DNA of 64,000 bases from Arcticibacter sp045629565 (GTDB lineage Bacteria; Bacteroidota; Bacteroidia; Sphingobacteriales; Sphingobacteriaceae). How positions within the stretch are numbered: the stretch's first letter is position 1; each line of letters opens with the position of its first letter. A program made the translations under genes and the position numbers. Below the pieces are notes generated by a model. It was not told the DNA's origin, searched no databases, and worked only from the letters and a program-made list of their open reading frames with translations. Location of the stretch: positions 1 through 64,000 of the forward strand of contig NZ_JAZQRL010000027.1 of assembly GCF_045629565.1 (NCBI RefSeq), given 5' to 3'. Shown in pieces: positions 8,953 through 18,620 of this stretch.

Positions 8953-9048
8953 AATAAATATCAGACGCGAGTTAACTGTATAAGCTATTAAAGCTACCTG
9001 ATATAGATAAGGCAGCTTTAATAGCAAGAAAAAATCTCAGGTTATGGT

Positions 9049-10413
9049 TTATAATGTAGCACCGGCGCCTTTTGAAACAACAGCAGGCACGCTGGATGCA
9101 GGTATTAGTGCAGATTTATATTCGTACGGTGGAAGCCATTTAGATTCATTTGTCGTCAGGTTATTCTTACCGGAATTTACATAAACATTTGTTGCTGCTC
9201 CGCTTATGTATCCTGCTGTATAACCATTGTATGTAGTTGTAATCGGCTTATTGCAATTGCTAAAGTAATTGTTATCGGTACGTACAGTTCCCTTTTCTAA
9301 GGCAGAAATAGAGTATCCATTATTATTCTCGTTATAATTATTGAAGTAATGAACGTGGCCGTATCTCATATCAGGTGAACGCTCGCTGATATTATAAAAA
9401 TGGTTATTGTACATTGTAACACGCAGGTTGTCATAATCCGCGCTGTTCCAACCAATCAAACATGCGACATGATTATCATGAAATTTGTTCCAGGATATGG
9501 TGACATAATCTGCCTTTTTTCCTACATCTAATAGACCATCGTAATATTCCCACCCGTGATTCCTGTCAGACGACAAATCACAATGATCTACCCAGATATG
9601 GTGCGCCTTTTCTTTTATAATTATATTGGAGTACCCCACAACTTTTCTGATAGTCATATTGCGTATGATAACATTACTCTCACCATAAATCAATAAGCTC
9701 ACTCCTTCAAGGGAGGATCCCCTTAATCCTGTTATCGTTTTATTAGATCTAACATTAATATACCCTGTTCCTTTTATGTTTCCGGAGACCTGAATAATAA
9801 GGGGATTATAATCGGCCACCGCTTTCTTCAAATCGCTGAAGCTAGATACTGTGACAGTCCTTCCACCTTTTCCTCCTGTTGTTTTTCCATCTACAGAGGC
9901 GTACCCTATGATAGTTGAATTACTGACCGGAGAATCAGCGCCTTCGGACGGCATGGGTAAAGCTGCAACCGTGTTTCCGATAGAATACGTGTATTTTCTT
10001 CCATTCGTCTGGGGGTTGCTGTTATCAGAAGTAGAAAAATATAACGTATTTCCCCAATGGCTGAACATCCCCTTCCCTGTATTTCTGATATTTCTATGCA
10101 AGGAATGAGCTGGACCGAGTTCCTTACCGTCTTCAAAAATTCTCAATATGGAGACATTCGGCTGAGAATCAGAATCTCCTGGCGTTTTGAAATCACGGTC
10201 TAAAGCAATAGCATATCCGCCATCCGAATAAGCTTTAGCTAAATCTAGAGCTAGTACACTTGATCCCCCGGTGGCATTAACCGCAGATATCATTGCCTTC
10301 TCTGTTGAAACCGGAGTACTGACGGACTCTTTACTGCATTGGCTGAATAGTAAAACTGCTAATAAAAGACAGCTCATTAGTAATTTGCTCTTTAAATTTA
10401 ATTTGTTTTTCAT
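9049..10413 (-). CDS. Pectate-lyase-family (PL1) lipoprotein inside the exopolysaccharide operon
   Basis: 454 residues from MKNKLNLKSKLL (10413). A lipoprotein signal ends at Cys26 (LLFSQCSKE), so it is probably an outer-membrane or surface lipoprotein. Residues about 40-160 form an N-terminal module I do not recognise. The rest is a parallel beta-helix of the pectate lyase 1 type: IWVDHCDLS (Asp276), DGLLDVG (Asp293, Asp296, calcium-site positions), YVTISWNKFHDNH, and RSPDMRYGHVHYFNN with catalytic-type Arg350. By eye, the Lys that follows the FHDHW-type segment in ordinary pectate lyases is Val316. PL1 enzymes cleave alpha-1,4-galacturonan by beta-elimination. Its place next to UDP-galacturonate synthesis suggests it acts on the cell's own polymer. 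Confidence 0.88.
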   Translation of the reverse strand: MKNKLNLKSKLLMSCLLLAVLLFSQCSKESVSTPVSTEKAMISAVNATGGSSVLALDLAKAYSDGGYAIALDRDFKTPGDSDSQPNVSILRIFEDGKELGPAHSLHRNIRNTGKGMFSHWGNTLYFSTSDNSNPQTNGRKYTYSIGNTVAALPMPSEGADSPVSNSTIIGYASVDGKTTGGKGGRTVTVSSFSDLKKAVADYNPLIIQVSGNIKGTGYINVRSNKTITGLRGSSLEGVSLLIYGESNVIIRNMTIRKVVGYSNIIIKEKAHHIWVDHCDLSSDRNHGWEYYDGLLDVGKKADYVTISWNKFHDNHVACLIGWNSADYDNLRVTMYNNHFYNISERSPDMRYGHVHYFNNYNENNNGYSISALEKGTVRTDNNYFSNCNKPITTTYNGYTAGYISGAATNVYVNSGKNNLTTNESKWLPPYEYKSALIPASSVPAVVSKGAGATL

Positions 10414-10414
10414 T

Positions 10415-10480
10415 TTTCGTAAGTACATTTCTTTTAACGACTCTTTAAACGAGCGCTACGAGAAAAAGATACTTACGAAA
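10415..10480 (-). promoter_or_regulatory. Inverted repeat in the leader of the lyase gene
   Basis: TTTCGTAAGTA (10415-10425) and TACTTACGAAA (10470-10480) are perfect 11-bp inverted repeats 44 nt apart. The proximal arm begins one base upstream of the lyase start codon (10411-10413). In RNA this would form a stem right at the ribosome-binding region and could throttle translation. It could also be a binding site. The 309-bp gap after the epimerase gene otherwise holds only AT-rich sequence, with no perfect promoter that I can find. Confidence 0.5.
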
Positions 10481-10722
10481 GATTTGGTTATTTCGGCTTA
10501 GTTTTTAAGGAGTATATTAATGCTTAGGAAAGAAAAAAATAACTATAGATTAATCACTATCAATATTGTAACAAAATGCCCACATATTATAGTATATGTT
10601 TGAGAAGTAAAATTTGTTAATCGGACACTTCCCTGACATTGCCTAATCTGAAATATTATTTTTTTTCATTTTCAAACCAGTTTACTGGAAATTTAACACT
10701 TTTTAACATCTCCGAACAGCGT

Positions 10723-11820
10723 TTAGTGGGCATTGGCAAATGTGTCAGACTTCTTTGTTAGGATGGGAACACCACCATAAAAGCTATTGTACCATCTGAT
10801 AAAGCGGCCGACGCCCTCTTCAACAGATACCTCAGGCTTATAGTGTAAACTTTGCTCCAGATTTGTGATATCGGCCCAGGTATCCGCTACATCACCATCC
10901 TGGAGAGGTAGAAATCTTTTGACGGCTATCTTTCCCAGATTTTTTTCAATCTCATTTATAAAAGTCATCAGGCTAACCGACTTCCCCCTACCGATATTGA
11001 ATATTCGATAAGGCACTGAATTGCTGCATGAAAGCCCTTTGTCATCGTTATCTTGTCCCCTTCTTTTTTCTGGGTTGTCAATCACCCGAACCACTCCCTC
11101 GATAATATCATCAATAAAAGTAAAATCCCTTTTCATATCCCCGTGATTGTATACATCAATAGGCTTGCCCTCGGTAATCGCCTTTGTAAATCTGAAAAGC
11201 GCCATATCCGGCCTTCCCCAGGGGCCGTAGACCGTAAAAAACCTTAAGCCTGTTGTTGGCAGATTAAATAAATGGCTGTATGAATGAGCCATTAATTCGT
11301 TGCTTTTTTTAGAGGCCGCATATAAAGATACAGGGCTATCAACTTGATCGTTCTCTGCAAAAGGCATTTCTTTATTCAACCCGTAAACACTGGAAGAACT
11401 TGCATATACCAGATGCTTTATAGCATTAAACCTACAGCACTCTAAGACATTCAGAAATCCTTTGATATTAGATTCTACATAAGCAAATGGGTTAATCAGA
11501 CTGTATCTGACTCCTGCTTGTGCCGCGAGGTTAGCTACTACATCGAAGTCGTAAACCTCAAACAAAGCTGCTAACTGCCTACTGTCGGTCAGATCCAGTT
11601 TCAAAAATTGATAATTGCCGTTGGTTTGACTTACCTGCGCTTTTCCATATTCAATCTGATTTTTCGATATGCCATGCTCGAGAAGCCTTCCATATTTCAG
11701 GTCGACGTCGTAATAATCATTTATGTTGTCTATTCCGACAACTTCATCACCACGATCAAGCAATCGTTTAACTAAATGAAACCCAATAAATCCGGCAGAG
11801 CCCGTTACTAAAACTCTCAT
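10723..11820 (-). CDS. UDP-glucuronate 4-epimerase (CapI-type)
   Basis: 365-residue extended SDR epimerase converting UDP-glucuronate to UDP-galacturonate. NAD-binding GSAGFIG is at 7-13, the serine stretch SSSS at 141-144, and the catalytic pair is Tyr167 and Lys171 (YAASK). The segment DNINDYYDVDLKYGRL and the later FFTVYGPWGRPDMALFRF are hallmarks of the CapI/GAE branch rather than GalE. It lies 76 bp downstream of an AsnB-like gene and directly upstream of the pectate-lyase-family gene. No UDP-glucose 6-dehydrogenase of the Ugd type is in the window, so UDP-GlcA must come from elsewhere. Confidence 0.88.
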   Translation of the reverse strand: MRVLVTGSAGFIGFHLVKRLLDRGDEVVGIDNINDYYDVDLKYGRLLEHGISKNQIEYGKAQVSQTNGNYQFLKLDLTDSRQLAALFEVYDFDVVANLAAQAGVRYSLINPFAYVESNIKGFLNVLECCRFNAIKHLVYASSSSVYGLNKEMPFAENDQVDSPVSLYAASKKSNELMAHSYSHLFNLPTTGLRFFTVYGPWGRPDMALFRFTKAITEGKPIDVYNHGDMKRDFTFIDDIIEGVVRVIDNPEKRRGQDNDDKGLSCSNSVPYRIFNIGRGKSVSLMTFINEIEKNLGKIAVKRFLPLQDGDVADTWADITNLEQSLHYKPEVSVEEGVGRFIRWYNSFYGGVPILTKKSDTFANAH

Positions 11821-11896
11821 ATTATTTTATGTTATCTGAACTTATGCATGATGAGTCGTTGCAAAATATTTAGCTGCATCAGCCTTTAGCTGTTCG

Positions 11897-13729
11897 TTAA
11901 AGGTTGGTGTGCCATACCTCCAAAGAAAAAATACAAAAGAGAATTTTAGCCCTTTTTTCGTCAGATATCTTTACCTTTCTATCGACTAGCTTTTCAACAA
12001 ACGACCTGCTGATAAACTCCGGATATAAAGCCCCTGGCGAGCGCAAATATGAATGTACTATGTCCTTTAGTTCATTATCCATCCAACCCTTTAATGGCAC
12101 TTCAAATCCCCGCTTTGGCTGATTTATGAGACTTTTTGGCAAGTATTTCTTCGCCAGGTCACGAAGAAGGCTCTTTGTTCTTATATTTCTGATCTTAAAG
12201 TCGTCGCAAATGGAAGGGGCAAATTCTAATATGTCCTTAGAAAGAAAAGGACTCCTCCCTTCAAGAGAATGGGCCATCGTTGCAATGTCCATCTTCGGAA
12301 GCAGCCCGCTAAATAATATAGTTTGAAAATCCATTAATAACAGCTTCTTCAGCGACGAAATGGGAAGACCTGTGATACGTAAAAGATCAGTACTGATATC
12401 AGATAGCGGTGGCCTTCTAATAAATTCTGATTCAAAACCTACCATCATATCAGATGAGGCTGAACTATACATCTGCAACGAGTTCTTAAAGCTGCCGAAT
12501 TTCAAAAGCCTGTACAGATAATTGTAGTTGCTCATTTTCTCATTGGCAAGCGGCAACAGCTGCAATAACCCATTTGACAATCCCCTGCTTAAATCACTTC
12601 TATTAAAGAAATTAATATGTTTAAATGGTACGTACCTCCTGTATCCACCGAACAGTTCGTCGGCGCCATCGCCGTTCAGGACAACAGTAATATGTTTTTT
12701 TGCCGCCTTTGCAACGTAATAACTAGGAATTGCTGAATTATCACAATAGGGTTCTCCGTAATTAATCAGGATAGATTCAATATCGTTCCTGAGATCCGAG
12801 AAAGAGATATCGACAACGGTATGGTTAGTATTATATTTTTCGGATACCTCCCGGGCCAGGCACGACTCATCATAAGCGCCCTCCATTCTCACGGTAAAGG
12901 TTTTTAACCTGGAAGAGTATCCTGAGGCAATTGCAGTGACCAGGCCACTGTCGATTCCTCCACTTAAAAAAGAGCCCACGTCCAGATCAGAACTATAAAT
13001 TCGCCTTTTTATGCCTAACTGTAGTCGCTCATCTACCCCCCTAATAGCATCCTGATAAGACAAGTGGTTTTCATTTTTATAATAATCAGAGATATCGAAC
13101 CATTTAGTAACAGAGCTTTCAAATGTCTGGGTGTCGATTTTTAAATAGCTTCCGTTCTCTACTTCGGTTATGTCTTTGTAAGGCGTTGATTTTCTGTAAT
13201 GGTAGCCCAGATATAGGTAATCTGCAATGGAATTATAGTCGATCTGGGGTCTTAAAACTTTATAGATGGTCTTCAGTTCAGAAGAAAAGGCCAGGGTATC
13301 AAGTCTTTTATAAAGATATAACGGTTTTTTTCCGGCCCTGTCCCTGGCTAAATATAATTGCCGATGGACAGAATCGTACAAAGCAAAAGCAAACATACCA
13401 TCGAATTCATCGAGCATCTTCATCCCAAGAATTTCAAACAAGAGAAGAATAGTTAAAGTATCAGAATGCGAGAAGGCCTGAAGTCCGTACTTGGCTCTAA
13501 GCTCATTATGATTATATATTTCGCCATTGAATACAATATATAAGCCGTTGTGACACATAGGCTGCGCTCCCATAGGGCTTAAGTCCTGAATGGCAAGACG
13601 GGTATGAAACATTTGCAGATTGTCAATCTCCAATTTATTCTGTTCATCCGGACCACGATGGTACAATCCGTTTAGAATTAGATGGCTGTCTGTAGTCTGG
13701 TGATTTAGGGTACCGAATATTCCGCACAT
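11897..13729 (-). CDS. Asparagine-synthase-like glutamine amidotransferase, copy 1
   Basis: 610 residues in two domains. An N-terminal class II glutaminase starts at nucleophile Cys2 (MCGIFG), with RLAIQDL and FNGEIYN. A C-terminal ATP-pyrophosphatase domain has the P loop SGGIDS at 256-261. The fold is that of AsnB, which makes asparagine from aspartate. Inside polysaccharide loci, relatives (Francisella WbtH, Pseudomonas WbpS) amidate uronic acids to uronamides. Interleaved here with glycosyltransferases (10 bp after one) and upstream of a UDP-galacturonate epimerase, it more likely amidates a uronic acid. Residues deciding aspartate versus sugar cannot be judged by eye. Confidence 0.85.
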   Translation of the reverse strand: MCGIFGTLNHQTTDSHLILNGLYHRGPDEQNKLEIDNLQMFHTRLAIQDLSPMGAQPMCHNGLYIVFNGEIYNHNELRAKYGLQAFSHSDTLTILLLFEILGMKMLDEFDGMFAFALYDSVHRQLYLARDRAGKKPLYLYKRLDTLAFSSELKTIYKVLRPQIDYNSIADYLYLGYHYRKSTPYKDITEVENGSYLKIDTQTFESSVTKWFDISDYYKNENHLSYQDAIRGVDERLQLGIKRRIYSSDLDVGSFLSGGIDSGLVTAIASGYSSRLKTFTVRMEGAYDESCLAREVSEKYNTNHTVVDISFSDLRNDIESILINYGEPYCDNSAIPSYYVAKAAKKHITVVLNGDGADELFGGYRRYVPFKHINFFNRSDLSRGLSNGLLQLLPLANEKMSNYNYLYRLLKFGSFKNSLQMYSSASSDMMVGFESEFIRRPPLSDISTDLLRITGLPISSLKKLLLMDFQTILFSGLLPKMDIATMAHSLEGRSPFLSKDILEFAPSICDDFKIRNIRTKSLLRDLAKKYLPKSLINQPKRGFEVPLKGWMDNELKDIVHSYLRSPGALYPEFISRSFVEKLVDRKVKISDEKRAKILFCIFSLEVWHTNL

Positions 13730-13739
13730 TTTCTGGCTG

Positions 13740-14843
13740 TTATGAAGGTATTATTTCCATTTTTGGTAGTGTTTTCAGAGACAGCTGCTTGTTGATGACC
13801 TTTAGCCATTGATCCATGACTATGGATTCTGCGAAATTATCTTTAACAAAGTTTCTGCCGCGGGTGCCAAAGAGCTCACGCTCTTCGGCATCCATGCGCA
13901 TCACCTCTGACATTTTCCTCGCTAATTCATCAACGTTTCCCTGCTGAAAACTAAGACCGGATTTAGCTGACTCAATCAAACTTTTTACGCCACCTACATC
14001 GGGGCCAATAACAATTTTTTTGTTGGCCATTGCTTCAAGGATTGCATTAGGCATGCTCTCAGTAAAAGACGAGACAACAAAGGCATCTGCATGATAGAGA
14101 CAACTTCCAGTGTCAGATCTGAAACCGAGTAACTGAACCTTATCTTCGATATGCAGGTCCTGCAACATCTGGAGAGGCCAGGTTTGATTAAATAAATGGC
14201 CAACAACAATAAGCCTGAAATCTCGGTCTTTGATAATTGAAACGGCCTTAAATAACGTAGGGTAATCTTTTTCGCTCCGAAAATGAGCAACGCAGATCCA
14301 TTCGAAGACATCGTCCTTAACTCGCTCCGATTGCTCTGTAAAGGAAGGTATCGTAATCGCATTGTTTATGACGACGCCGCCTTTTTTCACAAGTGAAAGC
14401 TGCTCAAAGCGCAGTCTTGATGATTCGGCATTGAAGACCACCACATCATCCAAAACCAGCGATAACTTAAATGGGACGTACCACTTGCCAGGAATTTCTG
14501 CAGCCCTTATCGAAGAAATGAGCTTAAACTTAAATCTGAGCTTCAACAGCCTTGCGAAGATTATTCCAATAAACATAAACGCGATTGTTATGTCAGGATT
14601 AAATGCTTTCACCTTTTGATTAAGCTCCTTCAGGTTAGAAAAAGGATTGGCTTTCCAGCTTTTTAAATAGAAAACTTTAATGTCGGCAGCCGTTAGATCG
14701 ATGGTATAATCGTTTTGCGGTAACAAGGAAATAATGGCAATATCAAAACCTGCCGACTTAAGAAACGACGCCAGTTTAACCATCTGGGTCTCTGCTCCCG
14801 CTTTGCTCAGTGCAGGAGTTACGAATAAAATTCTTTTGCTCAT
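13740..14843 (-). CDS. Glycosyltransferase family 4
   Basis: 367-residue GT-B glycosyltransferase. The N terminus MSKRILFVTPALSKAGAETQ carries the typical GGAE-like acceptor-domain loop (AGAE). The donor domain contains WICVAHFRSEKDYPTLFKA and FTESMPNAILEAMANKKIVI, with the E-x7-E motif. It is packed between the two AsnB-like genes (24 bp and 10 bp), suggesting co-translation. It probably builds the repeat unit on undecaprenyl phosphate at the cytoplasmic face. Specificity is unknown. Confidence 0.87.
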   Translation of the reverse strand: MSKRILFVTPALSKAGAETQMVKLASFLKSAGFDIAIISLLPQNDYTIDLTAADIKVFYLKSWKANPFSNLKELNQKVKAFNPDITIAFMFIGIIFARLLKLRFKFKLISSIRAAEIPGKWYVPFKLSLVLDDVVVFNAESSRLRFEQLSLVKKGGVVINNAITIPSFTEQSERVKDDVFEWICVAHFRSEKDYPTLFKAVSIIKDRDFRLIVVGHLFNQTWPLQMLQDLHIEDKVQLLGFRSDTGSCLYHADAFVVSSFTESMPNAILEAMANKKIVIGPDVGGVKSLIESAKSGLSFQQGNVDELARKMSEVMRMDAEERELFGTRGRNFVKDNFAESIVMDQWLKVINKQLSLKTLPKMEIIPS

Positions 14844-14867
14844 CTATAACGGGTAATGAAAATTAAA

Positions 14868-16706
14868 TCACATGACTGCTTCTGGTAAGAGCTTATTATC
14901 ATAAACTTTCAACCACTGTTTAAGTACAAGTAGTTTCCAAATTTGAGGATAGCGGTTCCACTTTCCCGTCATATGTTCATTGATGATTTCGAGCGTTCTT
15001 CTAACGTTAATTCCGGGAATAGATTTTAACTCGCGTTCTGAAAGGTTATCCAATACATATTCTTTTAGTTCGTCTCTAAACCATTCTTTAAAGGGCATAG
15101 TAAAGCCTGCCTTGGGCCGATTGAACATTTGAGCAGGTACGTATTCAAATAATATTTCCTTCAATATTCGCTTTTGTGTGGTTCCGGTATATTTATATTT
15201 AGTAGGCAAATTGCGGCTGAACTCCATTACCCGGTAGTCCATAAGAGGTGATCTGGATTCCAGGGAAAATGCCATTGAAGCCCTGTCGACCTTGGTATTG
15301 ATATCCTCATTCAAGTAAGTTTTAATATCAAAATCCGAAAGGTTTTCCAGCAGATTTTTTTGTTTATTAGTCAATATATCACGGAACGAATTTTCTAAAC
15401 CCAAGTCGGGCTCTAATACCCAGGAGTTTTCCATTCCCCCAAACATCTTCACATACAACACCTCTATATCTTTCAAGGAAATACCCATCCCGATGAGCTT
15501 ATGAACATAGTTGGGTGAAAGATTGATACAAGCTGCAAAAAACCGACGGGCGGACAGTGGTAACCCGAAGATTGGGGAGATATTATTAAACCATTTATAT
15601 CGGGTATATCCGATGAAGCCCTCGTCTCCCCCGTCGCCACTCAATGCAACTGTCACGTGATCTTTTGTATACTTACTTAATAACAAGGAAGGAATAGCAC
15701 TGGAGTCTGCAAAGGGCTCGTCGTAATACCGCGAAAAATTCTCGATAAGATTGATGCCCATATCGTAATTACATTCGATGGTATGATGTTCAGTACCGAG
15801 ATGAGAGGCAACCATCGATGCATATTTACTTTCGTCAAAGTCCTTTTCATTGAATTTAATGGAAAAGGTCATTACATTATTCGTCATTTGTGAAGCCAAA
15901 GCAGCTATTAATGAAGAATCTATACCGCCGGAAAGAAAGATACCCAAAGGCACATCAGCGTTCATCCTGATTTTAACAGCATCTGTAAGAAGATCCTTAA
16001 GCTCCGTCTTTGCATCATTGAAACTTCCCTGAAATTTATTAGTCCAGGAGTAGTCCAGGTCCCAATATTTTTGGGTTTCAAGAACCCCCGTAGTGCAATG
16101 AAATTTAAACGAGTGGCCAGCCGGGAGCTTTTTAACCTCCTTCCAGATAGAACGTGGTTCGGGAACATACCCCCAGATTAAATATTCACGTATAGCCTGC
16201 TGATCCACAGTAACATCATTGCGGAGCGCTATTTGGGACGGTTGACTTGCAAATTCGAACTCGGTTTCGTTGTGGCAATAATAAAACGGCTTTTTCCCCA
16301 GTCTGTCCCTGGCACCAAACAGAACGCGTTCCCGCGAGTCGTAAATAGTGAATGCAAACATTCCATTGAACTTCTGTACACAGGAACTCCCGTATTCCAG
16401 ATATGCGGCACAGATAACTTCGGTATCGGAAGTGGTGTAAAAAGAATATCCTTTCTTCTTGAGTTCTGCTTTTATATCAAGGAAATTATATATTTCGCCA
16501 TTAAATACAATTAGCAGATGCTTATAGGAAAATGGTTGATTAGATCGGGGGTCAAGATCTATTATCGCTAAACGATTATGGCCAAGAACGACGTCATCGG
16601 TATAGCAGATTGCCGAAAAATCCGGTCCCCTAAAACTTGCTTTATTAAGTTTTTCCCTGATGACATCTTCACCATACTTAATGGTAGAACCATATATACC
16701 ACACAT
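14868..16706 (-). CDS. Asparagine-synthase-like glutamine amidotransferase, copy 2
   Basis: 612 residues with the same two-domain layout as the neighbouring copy: Cys2 nucleophile (MCGIYG), FRGPD, NRLAIIDL, FNGEIYNF and the synthetase P loop SGGIDS at 259-264, followed by LSGDGGDEGFIGYTRY. The two copies differ clearly in sequence, so they are not a recent duplication and may have different acceptors. In an exopolysaccharide operon that also makes UDP-GalNAcA, the likely role is conversion of a uronic acid to its amide, as for WbtH/WbpS. A plain asparagine synthetase remains possible. Confidence 0.85.
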   Translation of the reverse strand: MCGIYGSTIKYGEDVIREKLNKASFRGPDFSAICYTDDVVLGHNRLAIIDLDPRSNQPFSYKHLLIVFNGEIYNFLDIKAELKKKGYSFYTTSDTEVICAAYLEYGSSCVQKFNGMFAFTIYDSRERVLFGARDRLGKKPFYYCHNETEFEFASQPSQIALRNDVTVDQQAIREYLIWGYVPEPRSIWKEVKKLPAGHSFKFHCTTGVLETQKYWDLDYSWTNKFQGSFNDAKTELKDLLTDAVKIRMNADVPLGIFLSGGIDSSLIAALASQMTNNVMTFSIKFNEKDFDESKYASMVASHLGTEHHTIECNYDMGINLIENFSRYYDEPFADSSAIPSLLLSKYTKDHVTVALSGDGGDEGFIGYTRYKWFNNISPIFGLPLSARRFFAACINLSPNYVHKLIGMGISLKDIEVLYVKMFGGMENSWVLEPDLGLENSFRDILTNKQKNLLENLSDFDIKTYLNEDINTKVDRASMAFSLESRSPLMDYRVMEFSRNLPTKYKYTGTTQKRILKEILFEYVPAQMFNRPKAGFTMPFKEWFRDELKEYVLDNLSERELKSIPGINVRRTLEIINEHMTGKWNRYPQIWKLLVLKQWLKVYDNKLLPEAVM

Positions 16707-16766
16707 ATTTAAAGCTTAATTAGTTCGTTGATAGTTTAGTTGATTGGCTAATTGAAATATGGAGCT

Positions 16767-17819
16767 TCATGAAAGCAGGTTTTCGTAAGAGGCTGCTATC
16801 TTGTTGATCCCAAACCTGTCAATAATGTCTTCCTTGATTGCTTTTGAATTCCAGGATGCGTTACAAGCTTTGACAGTATGCTCCTTAAATGACTGTAGAT
16901 CTCCCTGATCAATTATATAACCGTTAAATCCCGGTCTGATAATCAATGGAATTCCACTAACATTAAATGATACGACGGGAACGCCAACCGATAAAGATTC
17001 GATGACTACGTTTGGAAAGCCCTCTGTAAAAGAAGTCAATACCATCAGATCATATTCTGAAATCACTTTTGTTATATGCTGAACTACACCCGCCAGTTTT
17101 ACACGGTTTGCGACCCCTAATGAATGTATCTTTTCCTGAAGCTCAGCCTTTACAGGGCCATCACCAACTATGGTCAGGGTATATTCAAAAGGCAGAGCGC
17201 TAAAAATATCCAGCAACCTGAACAAGCCTTTCTCTTTTGCTAATCGCGCAACTACGATAAGGTGCTTGCCGGGCCGATTGGTGCTACACTTTATAATGGG
17301 TGTCGATAAAACTGGATTGGGTATCACTACCAGCTTGTCATCGGGAATGTGGTAATTTCGGATAAGCGAACTTTTTACTTCTTCAGACTGACATATTCCG
17401 AACTTAATCCTTCTGTATATTGTGGGAACAAAGAGATCTATAATCCGTGATTTAAACCCGCTGTATGGCAGGATAATTTCTAAGACATTGGACTCCCGGG
17501 CAACAAGAGTGGGTATGCGGCAAAATATAGACACAATGGACAAAAGGGCTGTGATGTGGCTTCCTGTGGTAAAAACAGCATGAGGATTCTCTGATCTTAC
17601 CAAATTGAGGATTCTGGAAAACGAAAGTGAGACTCTGATTGAATTTAACCGAATAACCCGTACTCCCTCTATTTCAGGCGAAAAGAAAGGGTTTCGGGAG
17701 TCTAAAACAATCAGCGTGACTTTATATTTTGATTTATCAAGATATTGCGATAAAAGCCAATACACCCGTTCGGATCCTCCGGCCTGCAGAGAGCTGACTA
17801 TAAAAAATATTGTTTTCAT
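16767..17819 (-). CDS. Glycosyltransferase family 4
   Basis: 350-residue GT-B enzyme. The acceptor-side loop is SSLQAGGSERVYW and the donor-side segments are LIVVARLAKEKGLFRLLDIF and FTEGFPNVVIESLSVGVPVV (E-x7-E). It is located 17 bp after a GT2 gene and 60 bp before an AsnB-like gene. It is presumed to add one sugar of the repeat unit; donor and linkage are unknown. Confidence 0.87.
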   Translation of the reverse strand: MKTIFFIVSSLQAGGSERVYWLLSQYLDKSKYKVTLIVLDSRNPFFSPEIEGVRVIRLNSIRVSLSFSRILNLVRSENPHAVFTTGSHITALLSIVSIFCRIPTLVARESNVLEIILPYSGFKSRIIDLFVPTIYRRIKFGICQSEEVKSSLIRNYHIPDDKLVVIPNPVLSTPIIKCSTNRPGKHLIVVARLAKEKGLFRLLDIFSALPFEYTLTIVGDGPVKAELQEKIHSLGVANRVKLAGVVQHITKVISEYDLMVLTSFTEGFPNVVIESLSVGVPVVSFNVSGIPLIIRPGFNGYIIDQGDLQSFKEHTVKACNASWNSKAIKEDIIDRFGINKIAASYENLLS

Positions 17820-17836
17820 TTAAGGTTGTGCCTCGA

Positions 17837-18616
17837 TTAAACAAATGCCTTCTGCATCATGTAGTAACATAGATACTTCGTATTAATAACCAGGTATTCT
17901 CTAAGATTATATTTCCTTAAGTCGGCGCCGAACTCGTCTAAATAAACTGAATATCCCTTTTTCATATACTCCGAATTCTTTATAATACCAAGCCTGTTCG
18001 ACAATCTATCATCACCTTCATCGTCATATGATCGAACAGGAGTACTATCATAAAAAACTTTGTAGCCACTTTTCGCAATTGATAGCCAGGTTATACTTTC
18101 AAAACCCCTAAGATCCCTTAATAGAAATTCCTTTAACACTTCAGACCTGCAAATGGGCAGATATTCTCCTACACTGCAACTTAACAGGTCTTTGTATATT
18201 TTGAAGCCCCTAAAAGAGGGATCATATAACAGGCTTCCGTTTCTTAATAGTCTGGTGCCGGAAAAGAGTAAATCGAACTCATTCTTTTGTACCAGATCTA
18301 TGAGGTATGCTAGTGCTCCATCCTCCAAAAGGTCATCAGAGTCCAGCAGAACAATATATTGATTCCTGGAATTCAATATGCCAGTGTTTTTTGCTGCGGC
18401 TACACCGCTATTTTCGCTATGTTTAACCAGCCTGATTCGATTTTCAGCAACTAGCGACCTCAACTCATCTTCGGTGCCGTCAGTTGATCCGTCATCAACT
18501 ACCACTATTTCGGTCGAGGTATTATCTTCCATTTGCTTTAATACGCTGTTAATGGCCCTCCTGACTTTGTAGGCGCGATTAAAGGTTGGAATTACAAAGG
18601 ATAAAAGCATCTTCAA
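17837..18616 (-). CDS. Glycosyltransferase family 2
   Basis: 259-residue GT-A inverting glycosyltransferase. The nucleotide-binding start is LSFVIPTFNRAYKVRRAI, followed by VVVDDGSTDGT and the metal-binding LLDSDDLLEDGAL. The C-terminal part is short and has no membrane helix. It begins 4 bp after the Wzy-like gene, so the two are probably co-translated, which often reflects action on the same linkage region. Confidence 0.87.
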   Translation of the reverse strand: MKMLLSFVIPTFNRAYKVRRAINSVLKQMEDNTSTEIVVVDDGSTDGTEDELRSLVAENRIRLVKHSENSGVAAAKNTGILNSRNQYIVLLDSDDLLEDGALAYLIDLVQKNEFDLLFSGTRLLRNGSLLYDPSFRGFKIYKDLLSCSVGEYLPICRSEVLKEFLLRDLRGFESITWLSIAKSGYKVFYDSTPVRSYDDEGDDRLSNRLGIIKNSEYMKKGYSVYLDEFGADLRKYNLREYLVINTKYLCYYMMQKAFV

Positions 18617-18620
18617 AAGT

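Noticed and set aside
9049..10413. Pectate lyase as part of a plant-pectin utilisation locus
   Set aside because: No SusCD pair, GH28, GH105 or other pectin enzymes adjoin it; all neighbours are polysaccharide biosynthesis genes. Not fully excluded.
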